64,000 nt of DNA from Skeletonema marinoi (GCA_030544225.1 CM060486.1:2356001-2420000); one strand, 5' to 3'. Shown: positions 40,700 through 52,208, counted from the first letter of the stretch. Notes: a model not told the origin generated them from the sequence alone. Made by a program: numbers and translations.

Positions 40700-42670
40700 C
40701 TTGGTTACTCAAGTGTATTAACTCAGTGTGTTAATAACTCACGTGTATTAACTTAAGGGATGTATTGAGGAAGATGATCAAAGGCCTATGTACTGAGTGA
40801 TGGTAGGCTGCCGTTGCCGGCCACAGATCATTCGATGTTCGATGGTAATCTGACTCGGTGTACCAGGCTCAAAAGGCCGCGATTTGGCCTAGCCTATGTA
40901 CTTACTTAGAGGCTAAGTAAATAGTCAAATATCCTCAGCGACATATCAGCAGTAACTGGTAGCACGCGCCGGCAGGAAATGACACGCGCCCTTTGTTGCC
41001 TCTTGAACTTGAACTTATGAATTCTCCGAAAAAAACTAATGCCGCTCCCGGCCGTCCCTTCAAACTATTTCGGCCATCCAGGGACCAACTTATTCGTAGA
41101 ATGGCTACCGTTCTTGGTTCTCACAAGGGAAACAATGTACTTAGTAGTATTGTACTGTACGTTTGAATTGGTTTGACAAGTGGATGTGTTCGAGCACACT
41201 TTGAGTGTGTTCCCGCGGAATTTTGACCCCGTTTTTTTTTCTAATGCACACGTCAGTTTCTTCTCTGTGCATTAGTCTGGCCTCCTTTTGTTCTTACATG
41301 GGTATTGAATGCGTCAAGTGTTCTCGAACTAAGAAAGTGCCCTAACTTGAAGTGAAGAGGTTATTGAGGTTAATCAAAAAAGTTCCGCTCACAGACTGGG
41401 ACTCCACGTGAATATGTACTAATTCCTACTTTTACAAATTCTCAAGGGCCTCTCAACAAGTCATGACCATGACCATGGCGAAAATCTGCTCCCTACACAC
41501 ACACCATAACACAATAACTACATTGTTTCACGCACCAACCAATACATCAATGTTCATCTCGTAATCAGTAGGATCTCATCGACACCTTACTTGACCCATA
41601 ACTCCTGCAAGAAAAATTAAGACACCTGTCTAGTTGTTGGTTGAACTCAAATGTCAGATGTAGGTACCAAATCCTCACCTACCGCCCGCCCATCCCTTTA
41701 CTTCAAGTTGGAATAGTCTGATGCATGCCGGACAATAAGTAACACATTCACAGCTGCTCAAAAACACTTACATACATGTACTTACCAACCGACCAGCTTA
41801 GTAGGCTTGTGCGACGGTGTAAGTAACAACATGTTTAGGTTGTTTTGGGCAACCAAGTGGCCGGATTCGCAGGGGAGTTAGGGCGAGGGTAGCTATTGTA
41901 CAACCGCTACAAGAGGAGGTACTTATGTATATAAGTATGTACCTGAGGTTTTTTTTTCTCTTTCGAAAGAGCTTCTTTCTTTTCATTTGGCTGTCTATGT
42001 CCTTCGTTCGATTTAAGAGGGAGTCCCTCGGAAGTGAAACTAACAACCTTAGGTACCGTACTTATCTGTATTGTACTTACGTCGTAGCTTGGGTACTTAC
42101 CTCCTCTCTGTCCCGCGCGCCATCGCCTCCTTGGGGGTTAACTCTACGTCGAATATATTTCGATTATTGTACCTGAGGGTTATCGTTAAGTAAAACTGTC
42201 TGTTTCTGCTGGTAAAGTACCTAGTACGATGTCGTGTGGGACACGAACTGTCTTTAGGAGTCAGTACCGAACGACTTCTGGTTCTCAGGCCGGAAACGGG
42301 AATCCGAAGTCCTCACATTCGATTGCTTACTTCTCATTCTAGTGACCACATCAGTACCGCTGTCTCATTGCTTTTTTCCAGATACGTTCCTTAAGGAGTT
42401 CTATGCATTTGTGAGTGACGTTTTGCATGATACAGATCACTACAGAGCTACATTGATATTTTGACGGCAAAAGGCCTTTCCCATTTACCTTTTCCTCTTC
42501 AGTGATACAACACCAGCGGGTTCGCCAGAAAAATCGACATGTAAACTCTCTTCAGTCTCTTTTCAATCGCACCACTACTTATTCGTTGTAGCGTGAAGAT
42601 CGTTCATATCACAAAGGAAATTATCTTACTACGCCCTGTTGAGCAGCAGTACAAGAGACGACCGGGGAGC
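40700..42670. other. 2-kb intergenic region between divergent AP2 genes
   Basis: No coding frame is supported; all short frames lack family features. Immediately 5' of the left AP2 start, a 15-16-bp element (GTGTATTAACTCA type) occurs three times at 40711-40754. From 41100 to 42260 GTACTTA/TAAGTAC words are frequent, including the imperfect palindrome GTACTTATGTATATAAGTAT at about 41918-41937. TGTTCGAGCACAC near 41185 is another short inverted motif. The length, unusual for this compact window, suggests a regulatory region. Confidence 0.5.
40711..40754. promoter_or_regulatory. Triple repeat just upstream of the AP2 start
   Basis: Three tandem near-copies are seen: AAGTGTATTAACTC, AGTGTGTTAATAACTC and ACGTGTATTAACTT. 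They lie 12-55 bp upstream of the AP2 paralog-1 ATG on its coding side. The spacing of about 15-16 bp and the position suggest a promoter or 5' UTR operator bound by a multimeric or repeated DNA-binding protein. This could be autoregulation by the AP2 protein itself, which is inference only. Confidence 0.4.
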
Positions 42671-44263
42671 ATGAACTCGCAACCAGAGCAACAGCCAACC
42701 CGCCTCGGCCGAGGTCCAGGTGACAGGTGAGATCTTTTTAACCAGCGGCAACGACTTGGGCCTAACGACTTGGGCCTCTTCGCATTTTGCCCTTCAGACA
42801 TTTCTTCATGATCATCTGCATCGAATCGACGAAGGCCCTATCCTCTGCTGGGTTTATTTTATCGATACCACACATACCACCAACTGCTAACTCTTTGTTG
42901 TACCATTTCCGCTTCTCCTGCCCATATCACAGGAAGAATGACGCTCTAGCTCCCTCGGAAGAATTCAAACAAAATTATGTTGGAGTTACTCACCGAAAAC
43001 GCAGAGGGAAGTTCCAGGCTCGCATTTACAAAATGAACAAGGAGTAAGTTTACGCAGTAGGACGTACATGCATGAGGGGTGGCGACAATACCACCACCAA
43101 AACTGAACCATCTCAACCGTCTTTCTTCTTGAACTCTGCTCACTTTCAGGTACAACATAGGGCTCTTTGACTTGGCTACTGACGCGGCTTTTGCATATGA
43201 CGCGGCCTACCGCTTGTTCGGTCTGAAGTTGACACAAAAGAAGGTATCCGCAACCACGCCTTTCAACAACAACGATGGAAAATCTGACCCGTTTGACTCT
43301 GACGAAGCCAACTTTGTCTTCAACTGGCTGACCTACCCAGACGAAGCCATGATGGAAGTCGAGTCTCCCGAAAGGATGAATTTCACCTGTCCTTCCAACT
43401 ATCGAGCGAAACGCTCCGAGGAACTTGCCTCACGTCTACTGGCACATAACGGTGAGGGTCTAAAGGAAATTGGCATCATTTCTGAAGCAGATCTTGTGGC
43501 TAAGGTGCGCAAGGAAATCATCTCCATTTCAAAATTGGCGGCTGCTATCTGCCCCGTTCAAAAGATGTTTGGGAGGAGAGCATGTGATTTGATGTTTGAT
43601 GAATTGCCCGAAGTTGAGGTGAGGAGTAGGAAGAGGTCAAGGAAGCCATCTCGTGAGTACTTGATCAAGCACCAGTACGTTCAACAGCAGCAGCAGCAAC
43701 AACAAAAGCAGCAGCAGCAGCAGCAGTCCTCAAATGCTACCTCGAATATTCCATTGCAACAAATGCTGCTCCAACAGCAAATGTATGGTCAAGCAATGAT
43801 GGGTTCACGAATTGGATACGGCAACATGTTCGGTAGCCTACCAATGAACACAATGGGCCCACCAGCAGCCGCCAGCCATAATAGTCTTTTAGGATACTCT
43901 AGAGAACGAGCAGCTATGCCCAATGACTCGGTTTCTTCCGTATCATCGGCTGTGAATCCTGGCATTCCTCCTGCACCCGGTTCGACTTTTGATCCGCAAC
44001 TATTGTATTTGATGATGCAACATAATATGCCACATTCCAATATGCTATCTATCAATGAGCAGCTTCGCAATAGACATCGCCAAGCCGATATGCCACAAGC
44101 AAACATGCCCAACAATAGACCTCCTCAAGTCGATGTGCCGTTCATGAATGAGCAGCCTCGCACAATGCCTCCTCAGCCTGCATATGGAAGTAAGCAGAGC
44201 AACAATCAAGTGCTATTGCTACCTACGAGGAAGTCTCCTCCATCACCTGAGACCAAAAAATGA
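42671..44263 (+). CDS. AP2/ERF-domain transcription factor (paralog 2), three exons
   Basis: Probable DNA-binding regulator of 426 aa. Exons are 42671-42726, 42933-43043 and 43150-44263. Introns of 206 bp (GTGAGA to CACAG) and 106 bp (GTAAGT to TTCAG) join in frame. Exon 1 encodes [18 protein letters not shown]. The AP2 domain is at about residues 33-80 ([49 protein letters not shown]), and the second intron cuts it at Glu56. The accessory region matches the paralog at 38183-40699: [45 protein letters not shown] Gln run (about 232-250) and a Met/Pro/Asn-rich tail follow. An alternative start at 42808 without the first intron is less likely, because it would replace the hydrophilic N-terminus with translated intron. 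Confidence 0.88.
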
Positions 44264-44499
44264 GATGAGACAACTTGTCCGATTTTATGTTGACACGCCT
44301 TCTCCAGCCAAATCTAGCCAAATGTGTCTAGAGTCTGAGAAAGAAATTCATTACTTGTTTGAAGAGCTACCAGCTCGCGCTTTCGTTGTTGTTACACTTA
44401 ACGCAATAAGATAATCAGCAGTTTGATACGCTTACTATTAGTTTAACTTGTACAATTTGAGTAGGGCTTTTCACTAGCTTCTATACATGACTTGTGGAA

Positions 44500-46719
44500 T
44501 CAAATCGTTGGGAGGACTGTTACGGCAAGAGTCTCATGAGGAGAGGTACCGCTTCCACTTCGACGCAACCTGCTAAGCGGGCTTGTAGCAGGTGACGACG
44601 TCTGGGTACTATTCGATCTTCGAGGAGTTCTCATGAGTTGAGCGTTATTCCAATTTGCCCAGTGGTTGTGAAAGTTTCTTGGATTTGAAGCTGCGTTTCT
44701 TGATGGACCTTGAACTTGACTAGTTTGTTGATTATCTGTTATGGCATCAAATGATCGTGACGACAAGTCTTCTGCTGGCTGAGAATCCGTTATCGCATCA
44801 TACGATCTTGTTTGGAGTGGGGTAGGCGGTGTCACCTGATTTGTTGTTGCTGACTGGCCAAGCCCTGCAGACTGAGGAAAAGCTTCGTTTACTGAAGGCA
44901 GGCTTGCGCGTTGTTCTACAGAAGCAGAGTTAGGCATAATTTCAAACCTTGCATTCCAAAGCCAATGCGAATTGACAGTATTCTGCCTTGCAGAAGATTC
45001 CGTGTTGATTTCATCCTGCCCGGATCTTCGTCGATTCTGACGTGCCCTCGCAAACATCTGACGTGCTATACGCGCTTGAGGGAAACGAAGAGGTGGTGCT
45101 TCCACCATGGTAGAAGCCAGGGCTTGGGCCAAACGTTCTGTTCCAATGAGAGAAGCAGATGTCTCCTTGACTTCAGACTTTGAAACCATTTCACTTCGAC
45201 AACAGGGGCATTCATCGTGACCTTTCACTAACCACTCGAAAAGGCAATCTTTGTGAAAGGAATGGGGACACCGCTTTGAAAATATCCTGACGTCACCCTC
45301 GTCATAAGGACATATGCAAATTGCACACATTTCAGCTTGGTCGCTTGCAATTGTTTCATCTTCAAAACTGAAGTAACTGATATGGCTGCTTGAGTCTGCT
45401 TTGCTACTTGTATCAGTTTTGTTGCTTGCAACATGTTGGAGAGGGAACGTGTTCTTCAGTCTGGTGTCTGAATCACTACCGATACTCAAATCACCACTTG
45501 CTTTTTGTGGTCTCTTCAAAGCAGAAAGGAGAACATCCGCCTTTACGCCAGTATCAACAACATTTGAAGTCACTTCTGTCAGCGTTGACGAAGTCGGCTC
45601 AATCTTTGCTCCACCTTGAATCTCGCTTCTGAATATTGAAGACTGGCGAATAGGCTTCTCTTCATCTTCAATACTTGCATCATCACCATCATCGTCGTCA
45701 TTGTTGTCATCATCATCAGAGACGATTGGTATCACGAGACCAAAAGAAGTTCTGTTTGTTTCCGATTCTTGCCATAAAGACAGTGCCGCGGCAATATTAC
45801 ATGACGAATCCCTCGACAGGTCATTCGAAGAGGTGCGTAGGATTTCTCCCTTCTTCTCTTCTTTTGATTCTGATTCATCATGATTATGAGGGTTTGGGCT
45901 CAGCTTCGGACACAAGGCTAATGCATTCCAAGTGCTTTCATCTACATCTGGTATTGATAGTTTGGTCAAACTGGATGTTTCTTCAGCATGAAGTGAATCT
46001 CGAAGACAGTTTGGACTGATTCTTTCGACAATTTTCTGATCATCTACCTGCTCTGTAAGAGTTACTGTCGCAGATACTGTTGCAGAAGGCTCTTCCTCCT
46101 CAATTAAGTCCTCTTCCACCAAGTTGGGACCCTTGCCGTTGTCGCAATAGTTGACACTTTCACAAGAATCTATGGTAGACGCACTAGCATCGTCAGAGGC
46201 ATCCTTTTCTTCCGAATTCTTGTCCGAGATGCAAATAATCATGCGCCCTTGGACTGAACCCATTTCCTCATCCAAATCGTTTGCATCATCATCATCTGTT
46301 TGTACTTCATTGTCTGACGATGCATCGTGCTCATCCTCCATGGAGCGACAACCAAGACGATGCTCTTCAGGTGTCTTCTTTCTATATTTCTTAACCTGCA
46401 CACGCCTCTTATTCGATGGAAACTCAACTAGCTTGGATGATCCTTTAAAAATCTCATCCAATACCATCCTTCTCGATGTAGGGTTGGTGGTAACTTCCAA
46501 TATCTCTCGTTCTACGCGATCTTGTCTACGTTTCTTGATCTTGTAGGCTATTTGGAACATGCATGCTAGGACGCAAGGAGCGAGGACGACTATGCAGAGT
46601 GTGATAGATAAGAAGGGCGAGCCCTTTGTCTCGGTGGTTTGTTCTGCTGGAGTTGTTGTCGTGGACGTTCCATTCAAGACGACTTCTGCGCCCCGAAGAA
46701 GACGGTGATGATCATCCAT
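44500..46719 (-). CDS. Membrane-anchored RING-H2 E3 ubiquitin ligase candidate
   Basis: The protein has 739 aa in a single exon. The N-terminal 30 residues precede one hydrophobic helix (FLSITLCIVVLAPCVLACMF, about 35-57), followed by a basic stretch (KIKKRRQ). A long acidic, Ser-rich linker reaches the RING-H2 finger at about residues 463-510: CAIC, 15 residues, CPHSFHKDC, 10 residues, CPCC. This gives the C3H2C3 ligand set complete. The remaining about 220 residues are disordered, with repeated RSFDAITD and RSYDAITD words. RING-H2 proteins with one N-terminal helix typically ubiquitinate membrane or trafficking substrates; partners here are unknown. It is divergent from the metacaspase gene (388 bp between starts). 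Confidence 0.88.
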   Translation of the reverse strand: MDDHHRLLRGAEVVLNGTSTTTTPAEQTTETKGSPFLSITLCIVVLAPCVLACMFQIAYKIKKRRQDRVEREILEVTTNPTSRRMVLDEIFKGSSKLVEFPSNKRRVQVKKYRKKTPEEHRLGCRSMEDEHDASSDNEVQTDDDDANDLDEEMGSVQGRMIICISDKNSEEKDASDDASASTIDSCESVNYCDNGKGPNLVEEDLIEEEEPSATVSATVTLTEQVDDQKIVERISPNCLRDSLHAEETSSLTKLSIPDVDESTWNALALCPKLSPNPHNHDESESKEEKKGEILRTSSNDLSRDSSCNIAAALSLWQESETNRTSFGLVIPIVSDDDDNNDDDDGDDASIEDEEKPIRQSSIFRSEIQGGAKIEPTSSTLTEVTSNVVDTGVKADVLLSALKRPQKASGDLSIGSDSDTRLKNTFPLQHVASNKTDTSSKADSSSHISYFSFEDETIASDQAEMCAICICPYDEGDVRIFSKRCPHSFHKDCLFEWLVKGHDECPCCRSEMVSKSEVKETSASLIGTERLAQALASTMVEAPPLRFPQARIARQMFARARQNRRRSGQDEINTESSARQNTVNSHWLWNARFEIMPNSASVEQRASLPSVNEAFPQSAGLGQSATTNQVTPPTPLQTRSYDAITDSQPAEDLSSRSFDAITDNQQTSQVQGPSRNAASNPRNFHNHWANWNNAQLMRTPRRSNSTQTSSPATSPLSRLRRSGSGTSPHETLAVTVLPTI

Positions 46720-47107
46720 AGCTCTGCAATATTTGCTTCTTTAAAACATTACGCCAAGATGATGATGTGTGTTCTGAGGGTCTGAGTGATTGTTGGTCGT
46801 CAGTGCTACTGCTGCGGGCTTCTCTACCCAGTACCCAGGACCCAGCTAGATACAGGTGGGAAGGGGACTGAAGCTGAAGACTGAACTGATGAAGGGGCGC
46901 CTGAAATGAGTGAGAAAGGAGAGAAGCTGGGATCTTTCTCCAAAATGAGATGTCACAACTTCATATTTTGAATTCCGGAAGCTTGGGCTTGGTGTTTTGC
47001 AGCGCCATTTACCCAACGGGGTCGTGTGTAGATGGAATCCATGGCCTTTTAGGCGCTGCATTATAATAAAATAGCTGCCACTGTCAAGACGCTGCTGCGG
47101 TAAAAGA

Positions 47108-48580
47108 ATGTCAGAGAAGAGGCGACCATCAGCGAGCCGAGGCAAGCCACCGCCGCCTCCGCCCAGAAGGCAGTCAAGTAGCGCCGCTGGTCAAAGCAAG
47201 AAGGCTGATGCAACAATCAAAAGATCATCCAGACCAGTCAAGTCTCACGCTAACAGCAAATCATCCCGCCGGGATAATCAAAGTAGGAGCAAATCTAGAC
47301 CCAGAGATGATTCTCGGAACTCGAAACCCAGAGACAAGTCTCGATCCAGAAGCAAATCGAGACCCAGATCGTCTCCTCGAAACAATATTGAAAATGATAC
47401 ACAACGGAGACGGAGCAAATCGAAATCTTCTTCCAGGAGCAAACCTCCTCAATCAAAGGGCACAAGAAGTAAATCTAGCCCTCGATCTGGTACACCCACT
47501 GGCAAAAGCAGTAACAAAGGGAACAAAGCACAAGCTGAATCATTCAATGCCAAGAAACGGCAGCAAAAATTTGCCTCACAGGCCAAGAAGGCCATCCCCA
47601 CCAACGTTCGCATGATCTCTGGATCTCACGACGCTCAAACTTCTGCAGATGTTGGTAACATTAACGCTCAATTTGAATTGCCCAATCCAGCTGGAAGAGC
47701 AGGTGGAGCATGTACAGCTGCGCTACTCCAAGTGCTCTATGATGCACATGATCGTGGTGACATGAACATGTCTTGGGTGGACGCACTACGAGAGATGAGG
47801 GAGATTCTGCACGAGAAGGGATTCGATCAGATCCCTCAATTGTCATCCTCTCGTATGATTGATGTATGTGATCCATTTGTGATTACTCCGGAATCGTTCG
47901 ATCCTGGATTCAATAAACAGAGAGCGGTGTTGATTGGGATCAATTACAAAGGGCAGAAAGGTCAATTGAGTGGTTGCCATAATGATGTTCATAATGTTAC
48001 TCAATATCTGAAGGAAGTGCAGGGGTTTAAGGATGAAAATATAACAATTTTGATGGACGATGGTATGCACAAGCCTCCGACTAAATCTGCAATCATATCC
48101 GCATTTAAGCGGCTGGTGAAACAGACAAAGGAGGGTGATGTAGTATTTTGTCATTACAGTGGGCACGGGGGTCGACTGCCGGATGACAATGGTGACGAAG
48201 ATGACGGATACGATGAAACTTTAATACCGTTAGACTTTCAAAAAAGTGGCCACATAAGAGATGATGATCTGCTCAAGATCTTAATACACCCAATGCCCGC
48301 GAAAGTGACAATGACATGCTTGATGGACTCCTGTCATAGCGGAACTGTCCTTGATCTTCCGTATCGCTTCGTTGGGGATGGAGATCATGTTGAAATGGAA
48401 ATGAATGATAGAGTGAACTTCACTGAGGCATTATGGACTGGGTTGAGTGTGGCTGCTGGAGTGGTTGCTGGGAATGCGATCGCAGATGCAGTGAATGTAG
48501 CACCAGAGATGATGATATTGGGAGGAGGCCCCAATGCCATTCATGAACATAGTGATACTGCTTGTTGCGCAGTTTCTTAA
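47108..48580 (+). CDS. Type III metacaspase (p10 before p20) with SR-rich N-terminus
   Basis: Caspase-fold cysteine protease cleaving after Arg/Lys, 490 aa. Residues 1-150 are highly basic and Ser/Arg-rich with a short Pro run. Residues about 175-265 carry p10 hallmarks ([11 protein letters not shown] at about 200, and [27 protein letters not shown]). The p20 part begins at about 272 ([20 protein letters not shown]) and contains the catalytic His353 ([10 protein letters not shown]) and Cys409 ([15 protein letters not shown]). p10 lying N-terminal to p20 defines type III metacaspases, known from algae with secondary plastids. The dyad looks intact. A TATA-like TATAATAAAA lies about 40 bp upstream of the ATG. 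Roles in stress and cell death are known for diatom metacaspases; this one's role is inferred. Confidence 0.93.
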   Translation: MSEKRRPSASRGKPPPPPPRRQSSSAAGQSKKADATIKRSSRPVKSHANSKSSRRDNQSRSKSRPRDDSRNSKPRDKSRSRSKSRPRSSPRNNIENDTQRRRSKSKSSSRSKPPQSKGTRSKSSPRSGTPTGKSSNKGNKAQAESFNAKKRQQKFASQAKKAIPTNVRMISGSHDAQTSADVGNINAQFELPNPAGRAGGACTAALLQVLYDAHDRGDMNMSWVDALREMREILHEKGFDQIPQLSSSRMIDVCDPFVITPESFDPGFNKQRAVLIGINYKGQKGQLSGCHNDVHNVTQYLKEVQGFKDENITILMDDGMHKPPTKSAIISAFKRLVKQTKEGDVVFCHYSGHGGRLPDDNGDEDDGYDETLIPLDFQKSGHIRDDDLLKILIHPMPAKVTMTCLMDSCHSGTVLDLPYRFVGDGDHVEMEMNDRVNFTEALWTGLSVAAGVVAGNAIADAVNVAPEMMILGGGPNAIHEHSDTACCAVS

Positions 48581-48650
48581 TAAATGCACAGTTGCAGTCT
48601 GAATTGTAAAAAGCTAAATTTTTGTAAACTATTTCGTGTTAGATTCCAAC

Positions 48651-50861
48651 TTAATTTGCCAATACTTCGCCATTCTGAGCAAAACACCTTTCGCATGAGA
48701 CCCAATTCAGGCCAGTTGATACGTATGCCCATTCATTCAAATCAATCGTATCATGCATGCATAAATCACATCGCCACCCTGGACTTTCAGGGAAGAGTTG
48801 ATTTGGACGCACGTGTAACAATGGATGTTCGTGAGCGGGGTGACGATAAAACGACTCGGCAGTATCATCCGATTTCTCTGATGCGTCAAGTTTACCGTTG
48901 GGTACAGCCACTTCAGATGCGATGATATCATCCACAGTTTCTTCCTCCTTTTGCTCTTCGAACACATGATTAAGTTGTTTTTCGCCATTTTGTTCTCCCT
49001 CGTCAACAGTAGGCAGAGACAGCCCCAGAGATCTTGCCGATGACGATTTTGTTATTATAGATCTCATCAATCCTGAGTGAAGTTCATTGTCATAGAACTC
49101 AGTGAATGAGCTACCACTGGATGATGCGTCATCTAGCCACCCAGATCCATTGCTAGACCTTCTAGAGTCCCTTTCAACAGAGAGGGCACTCATGGATCGA
49201 TTCCGAAACCCTCCCTTGCGAAGGCGGTACCTCCATCCAGCTGGTGCACTTTCATTTCTGCTGTTGCTTGTTTCAGTGACATTGCTGTAGGCACTGGTGA
49301 TACTCTGGTTACTAGCTTTTCTTTCGAGGAGATGACGTCGAACCTTGTCCGGGTCGACCGATTGACTGTGAGAGCTGTTGTAAGAGCTGTCGATGTCGCT
49401 ACCGGCACCGTCACCATCATAAAGTTTGGTAATGGTCAGAGGGACTCCATCACTCTTCCCCGTTAAAGAGTTCCTAATACTCGTTCGAATCTGAGAAAGG
49501 CGTCTTGATCGTCGAGACGCTCGACTTCTGAGAGACTTTAGACTGAATTTACTTGAGTTGGATTGAAGGCTTTGTTCATCCCCCTCCCCCCCTTTATGGC
49601 GGGGTTTGCCTTCTTCTTCAATTGCTGCAATTGAGGGGACCTTGGCAGGGTTGGGGTTACCCTCATTAAGAGATCCCCTGGAAGAGAAAAGACTCCCCCG
49701 GCTCGTATTACCAGTGCCCCCCGATCTGGATCCCCCCCCAGAAGAAGAGAGCAGTAAGAATTTCTTTCGAGGGCAATCTTTATCATTGTAGTCATGTTTC
49801 ACTGCAGATTGCGGCGGTGATGCAGGTGTTGATGACTTTGCATCTCTGCTCGGCGTCTTTTCCTGAGAAGATGATGTATTTCCCAACTCAAAATCAATTT
49901 GAGGAGGATGCATCCGGAGAGTTTTTGATTTCCACTGATTGACCGCTCCATCGTGACGCCCCCGACTGTTTCCACTGTCATCAAGTGATCCATTTCCGAT
50001 ATTGTTGGACGATGATGGACTACGTGTGGGGACCAAATCCTCCAATCTAATTCCTGCTATTCCGTAGAGGGCAGGACTAAAGGGGCTGCTGTCAGTTGTT
50101 GTTGGAGGGTCCTGGGAGAGCGTCCAACTATCGTTCCTTCCGTTAGATGATTTTTTGGGTTCATTGTCCACCAATGGTTCTGTTGTAGGAGACTGTGCGG
50201 ATGGCGGTAGAGTTGGCAGAGAAGAAACCCTATTTCTCACTGAAATTGGATTATACGACATGCCGCCCTCTTCTTTCTCCATGGCTTCCATCACCTCCTT
50301 TTTTACCTCATCCGAGGCTGACATGGAAGCATTAAATAAGTTTCTGCGAGACGTCCTAACAACTCTCCCCCCCAACAATGTAGGTGATCGTTCCGTAATG
50401 TCACTACCTTTCCCCTGCTGTGCAGATGATCTATCCGCAATATCCCCCGTACTGCCCCGATGACGAAACGGTTTAGTGGCGGCCACTTCCCCTCTCACCT
50501 TCGCAGCATTATTATTACTATTATTATTATTCCCCCCGCCAGTACTACTACCCCGAAATTCCGCCCTCAACTTCTGCAAATTTTCCAAATCAGTAGCGCT
50601 CCCGTGCGCCACAGTAGCACGTCGTAACGCATTCTTATTCCTATGGCTACTAGTATCCAGCTGTAATTTCCCGGATGGCTGTCGTTGCAGCCCCGGCCGA
50701 TTATGATCTTTTTTGTGTTGACGAATGGCGTTTTGCAAATTTTGAGCAGCCTTACGTTGCCGCATTACTTCCTTGACGGCTGCATCGAACTCCTTTTTGC
50801 GTTCGCGTGAGGCAATGATGCCCATGGACTTTTTTTGGGATTTATCCGGATTGAGGGCCAT
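48651..50861 (-). CDS. Disordered protein with C-terminal zinc-ribbon-like motif
   Basis: The protein has 736 aa. A basic, coiled N-terminus (about 1-60, with KEFDAAVKEVMRQRKAAQNL) is followed by about 600 residues of Ser, Asn, Gly and Arg-rich disordered sequence. Basic Arg/Ser clusters include RSRASRRSRRLSQIRTSIRN. The last 45 residues contain C-x2-C and C-x2-C pairs (WRCDLCMHDTIDL, WVSCERC) separated by about 22 residues, a plausible single zinc site. No family is recognised. The many Ser/Arg patches suggest a phosphorylated scaffold or an RNA- or cytoskeleton-associated protein. It converges with the metacaspase gene (70 bp). Confidence 0.75.
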   Translation of the reverse strand: MALNPDKSQKKSMGIIASRERKKEFDAAVKEVMRQRKAAQNLQNAIRQHKKDHNRPGLQRQPSGKLQLDTSSHRNKNALRRATVAHGSATDLENLQKLRAEFRGSSTGGGNNNNSNNNAAKVRGEVAATKPFRHRGSTGDIADRSSAQQGKGSDITERSPTLLGGRVVRTSRRNLFNASMSASDEVKKEVMEAMEKEEGGMSYNPISVRNRVSSLPTLPPSAQSPTTEPLVDNEPKKSSNGRNDSWTLSQDPPTTTDSSPFSPALYGIAGIRLEDLVPTRSPSSSNNIGNGSLDDSGNSRGRHDGAVNQWKSKTLRMHPPQIDFELGNTSSSQEKTPSRDAKSSTPASPPQSAVKHDYNDKDCPRKKFLLLSSSGGGSRSGGTGNTSRGSLFSSRGSLNEGNPNPAKVPSIAAIEEEGKPRHKGGEGDEQSLQSNSSKFSLKSLRSRASRRSRRLSQIRTSIRNSLTGKSDGVPLTITKLYDGDGAGSDIDSSYNSSHSQSVDPDKVRRHLLERKASNQSITSAYSNVTETSNSRNESAPAGWRYRLRKGGFRNRSMSALSVERDSRRSSNGSGWLDDASSSGSSFTEFYDNELHSGLMRSIITKSSSARSLGLSLPTVDEGEQNGEKQLNHVFEEQKEEETVDDIIASEVAVPNGKLDASEKSDDTAESFYRHPAHEHPLLHVRPNQLFPESPGWRCDLCMHDTIDLNEWAYVSTGLNWVSCERCFAQNGEVLAN

Positions 50862-52208
50862 GGTTATTTCTTTCGGCGTCGGCGGCTACTGCCCTTTTTA
50901 GTGCAAATGCTACTGTACAATTCCCCTCGGATCCAATTGAAAATCTGTTTTCAGTAGAGGGCTATTGTACAAGATGATAGTTTGACCAAAAGAATGAGGC
51001 AATAAGGTCCAACTATTGCTTCATTCGTTGTTGCTAATGACCTCTGCCGTTTATTTGGAACCTTGCTGGCTATCAACCAACGAAGGAACAGTTGAGAAGT
51101 GCGCGAAGGGAGGGGATTGAGGCCTAAATCTTGAAAGCTAGTAAATACCTCCTGGCTACCGTGTAAAAATATTGTGAGTTCACAATTAGTGACGGACAGA
51201 CGGTTTTACTAGTCAACTACTAGCACTCTCCACACAAAATCCACAGAAGAACCTAAAAACCATGGTCGACACGCTCAGCAGCCTGATATATTCGTTTAGT
51301 AGGCATATTCTCCCCTATAACCGTACATTATGTGATAGCCCAAGTTATTAGCTTTCGATAGAGCCACTGGTCAACATCGCACCTGCTAAATTCGCCCCGC
51401 CGTGGTTGACTTGCATACACATGTGTGTCTGGATATCGATTTTTGTTAGTGATTTTAACTAGTAAAAATGTATGAAACTCACCAAATAACATTTAAGATT
51501 TATCCATATTGATCATCTATAAATATCTCAGCCAGTGCGCAATCGTATTTCGATAGTCTTTCGTTTGGCATTCCTAGTCGCCGATTTTGTCGAAGGTTTC
51601 ATAGTAGCGCTTAGTAGTGGGGGTACTGACATGGTTATTTGCTTTTTGTCTTGTGAGGATATTGTGAGTGAGAGCATCTTATGTACCAATTCCTACGTAC
51701 ATACGTAGCCAGTTCACAATTTTTAGCAAATAACATTTTTACGCGGTAGCAAGCTTTGTGTGGCGGCCCTGCTAAAGCAAGACTAAGATATTGACAAGTC
51801 ATTTCATATGTCGCATTTAGTAGTACCGCTACAGGCTGAATAACGCTTCGATACGAACTGCTAAAAAAGCTGACATTGATGCAAAATCGACGAAGACGTT
51901 CTTGCTTTGACGATCACTCCCCTCTCCCTTGTGCGTTGGCGCTGAGCCGCCATGGGCCAGGCCAATTCCAATGGCCATCTATCTAAGTATCTCCCCCTAC
52001 CTGTTTGCTACCAGTTTGTTTGCTCGCTCTAGAGATATCTAGCTGCTTAGTAGCTTGTTGTCGCTGCTGCTGCATGGCCTGTGAGTCCGTCAAGAGAGTG
52101 TAGACTTGTCTAGAGTCCAGCAAAGAATTGATAATTTATCAGGCCACAGGCAAAGTTGGTACGTTCCATCATCAGCTTCGTACTCCATACATCAAAAAAT
52201 CAAGCAAC
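50862..52208. other. 1.35-kb intergenic region with short palindromes
   Basis: No gene is seen between these divergent starts. Short perfect inverted repeats occur: ATTGTGAGTTCACAAT at about 51169-51184 and CTACGTACATACGTAG at about 51691-51706. Similar words recur at a distance: CAAATAACATTT near 51482 and 51726, and TTAGTAGT in GCGCTTAGTAGT near 51610 and GCATTTAGTAGT near 51812. This suggests an old, decayed duplication. It has no element ends or coding relic. Confidence 0.4.

Noticed and set aside
41798-42176. Short frames in the AP2 intergenic region
   Set aside because: The minus frame and the plus frame overlap in non-coding, GTACTTA-rich sequence. Neither has a domain.
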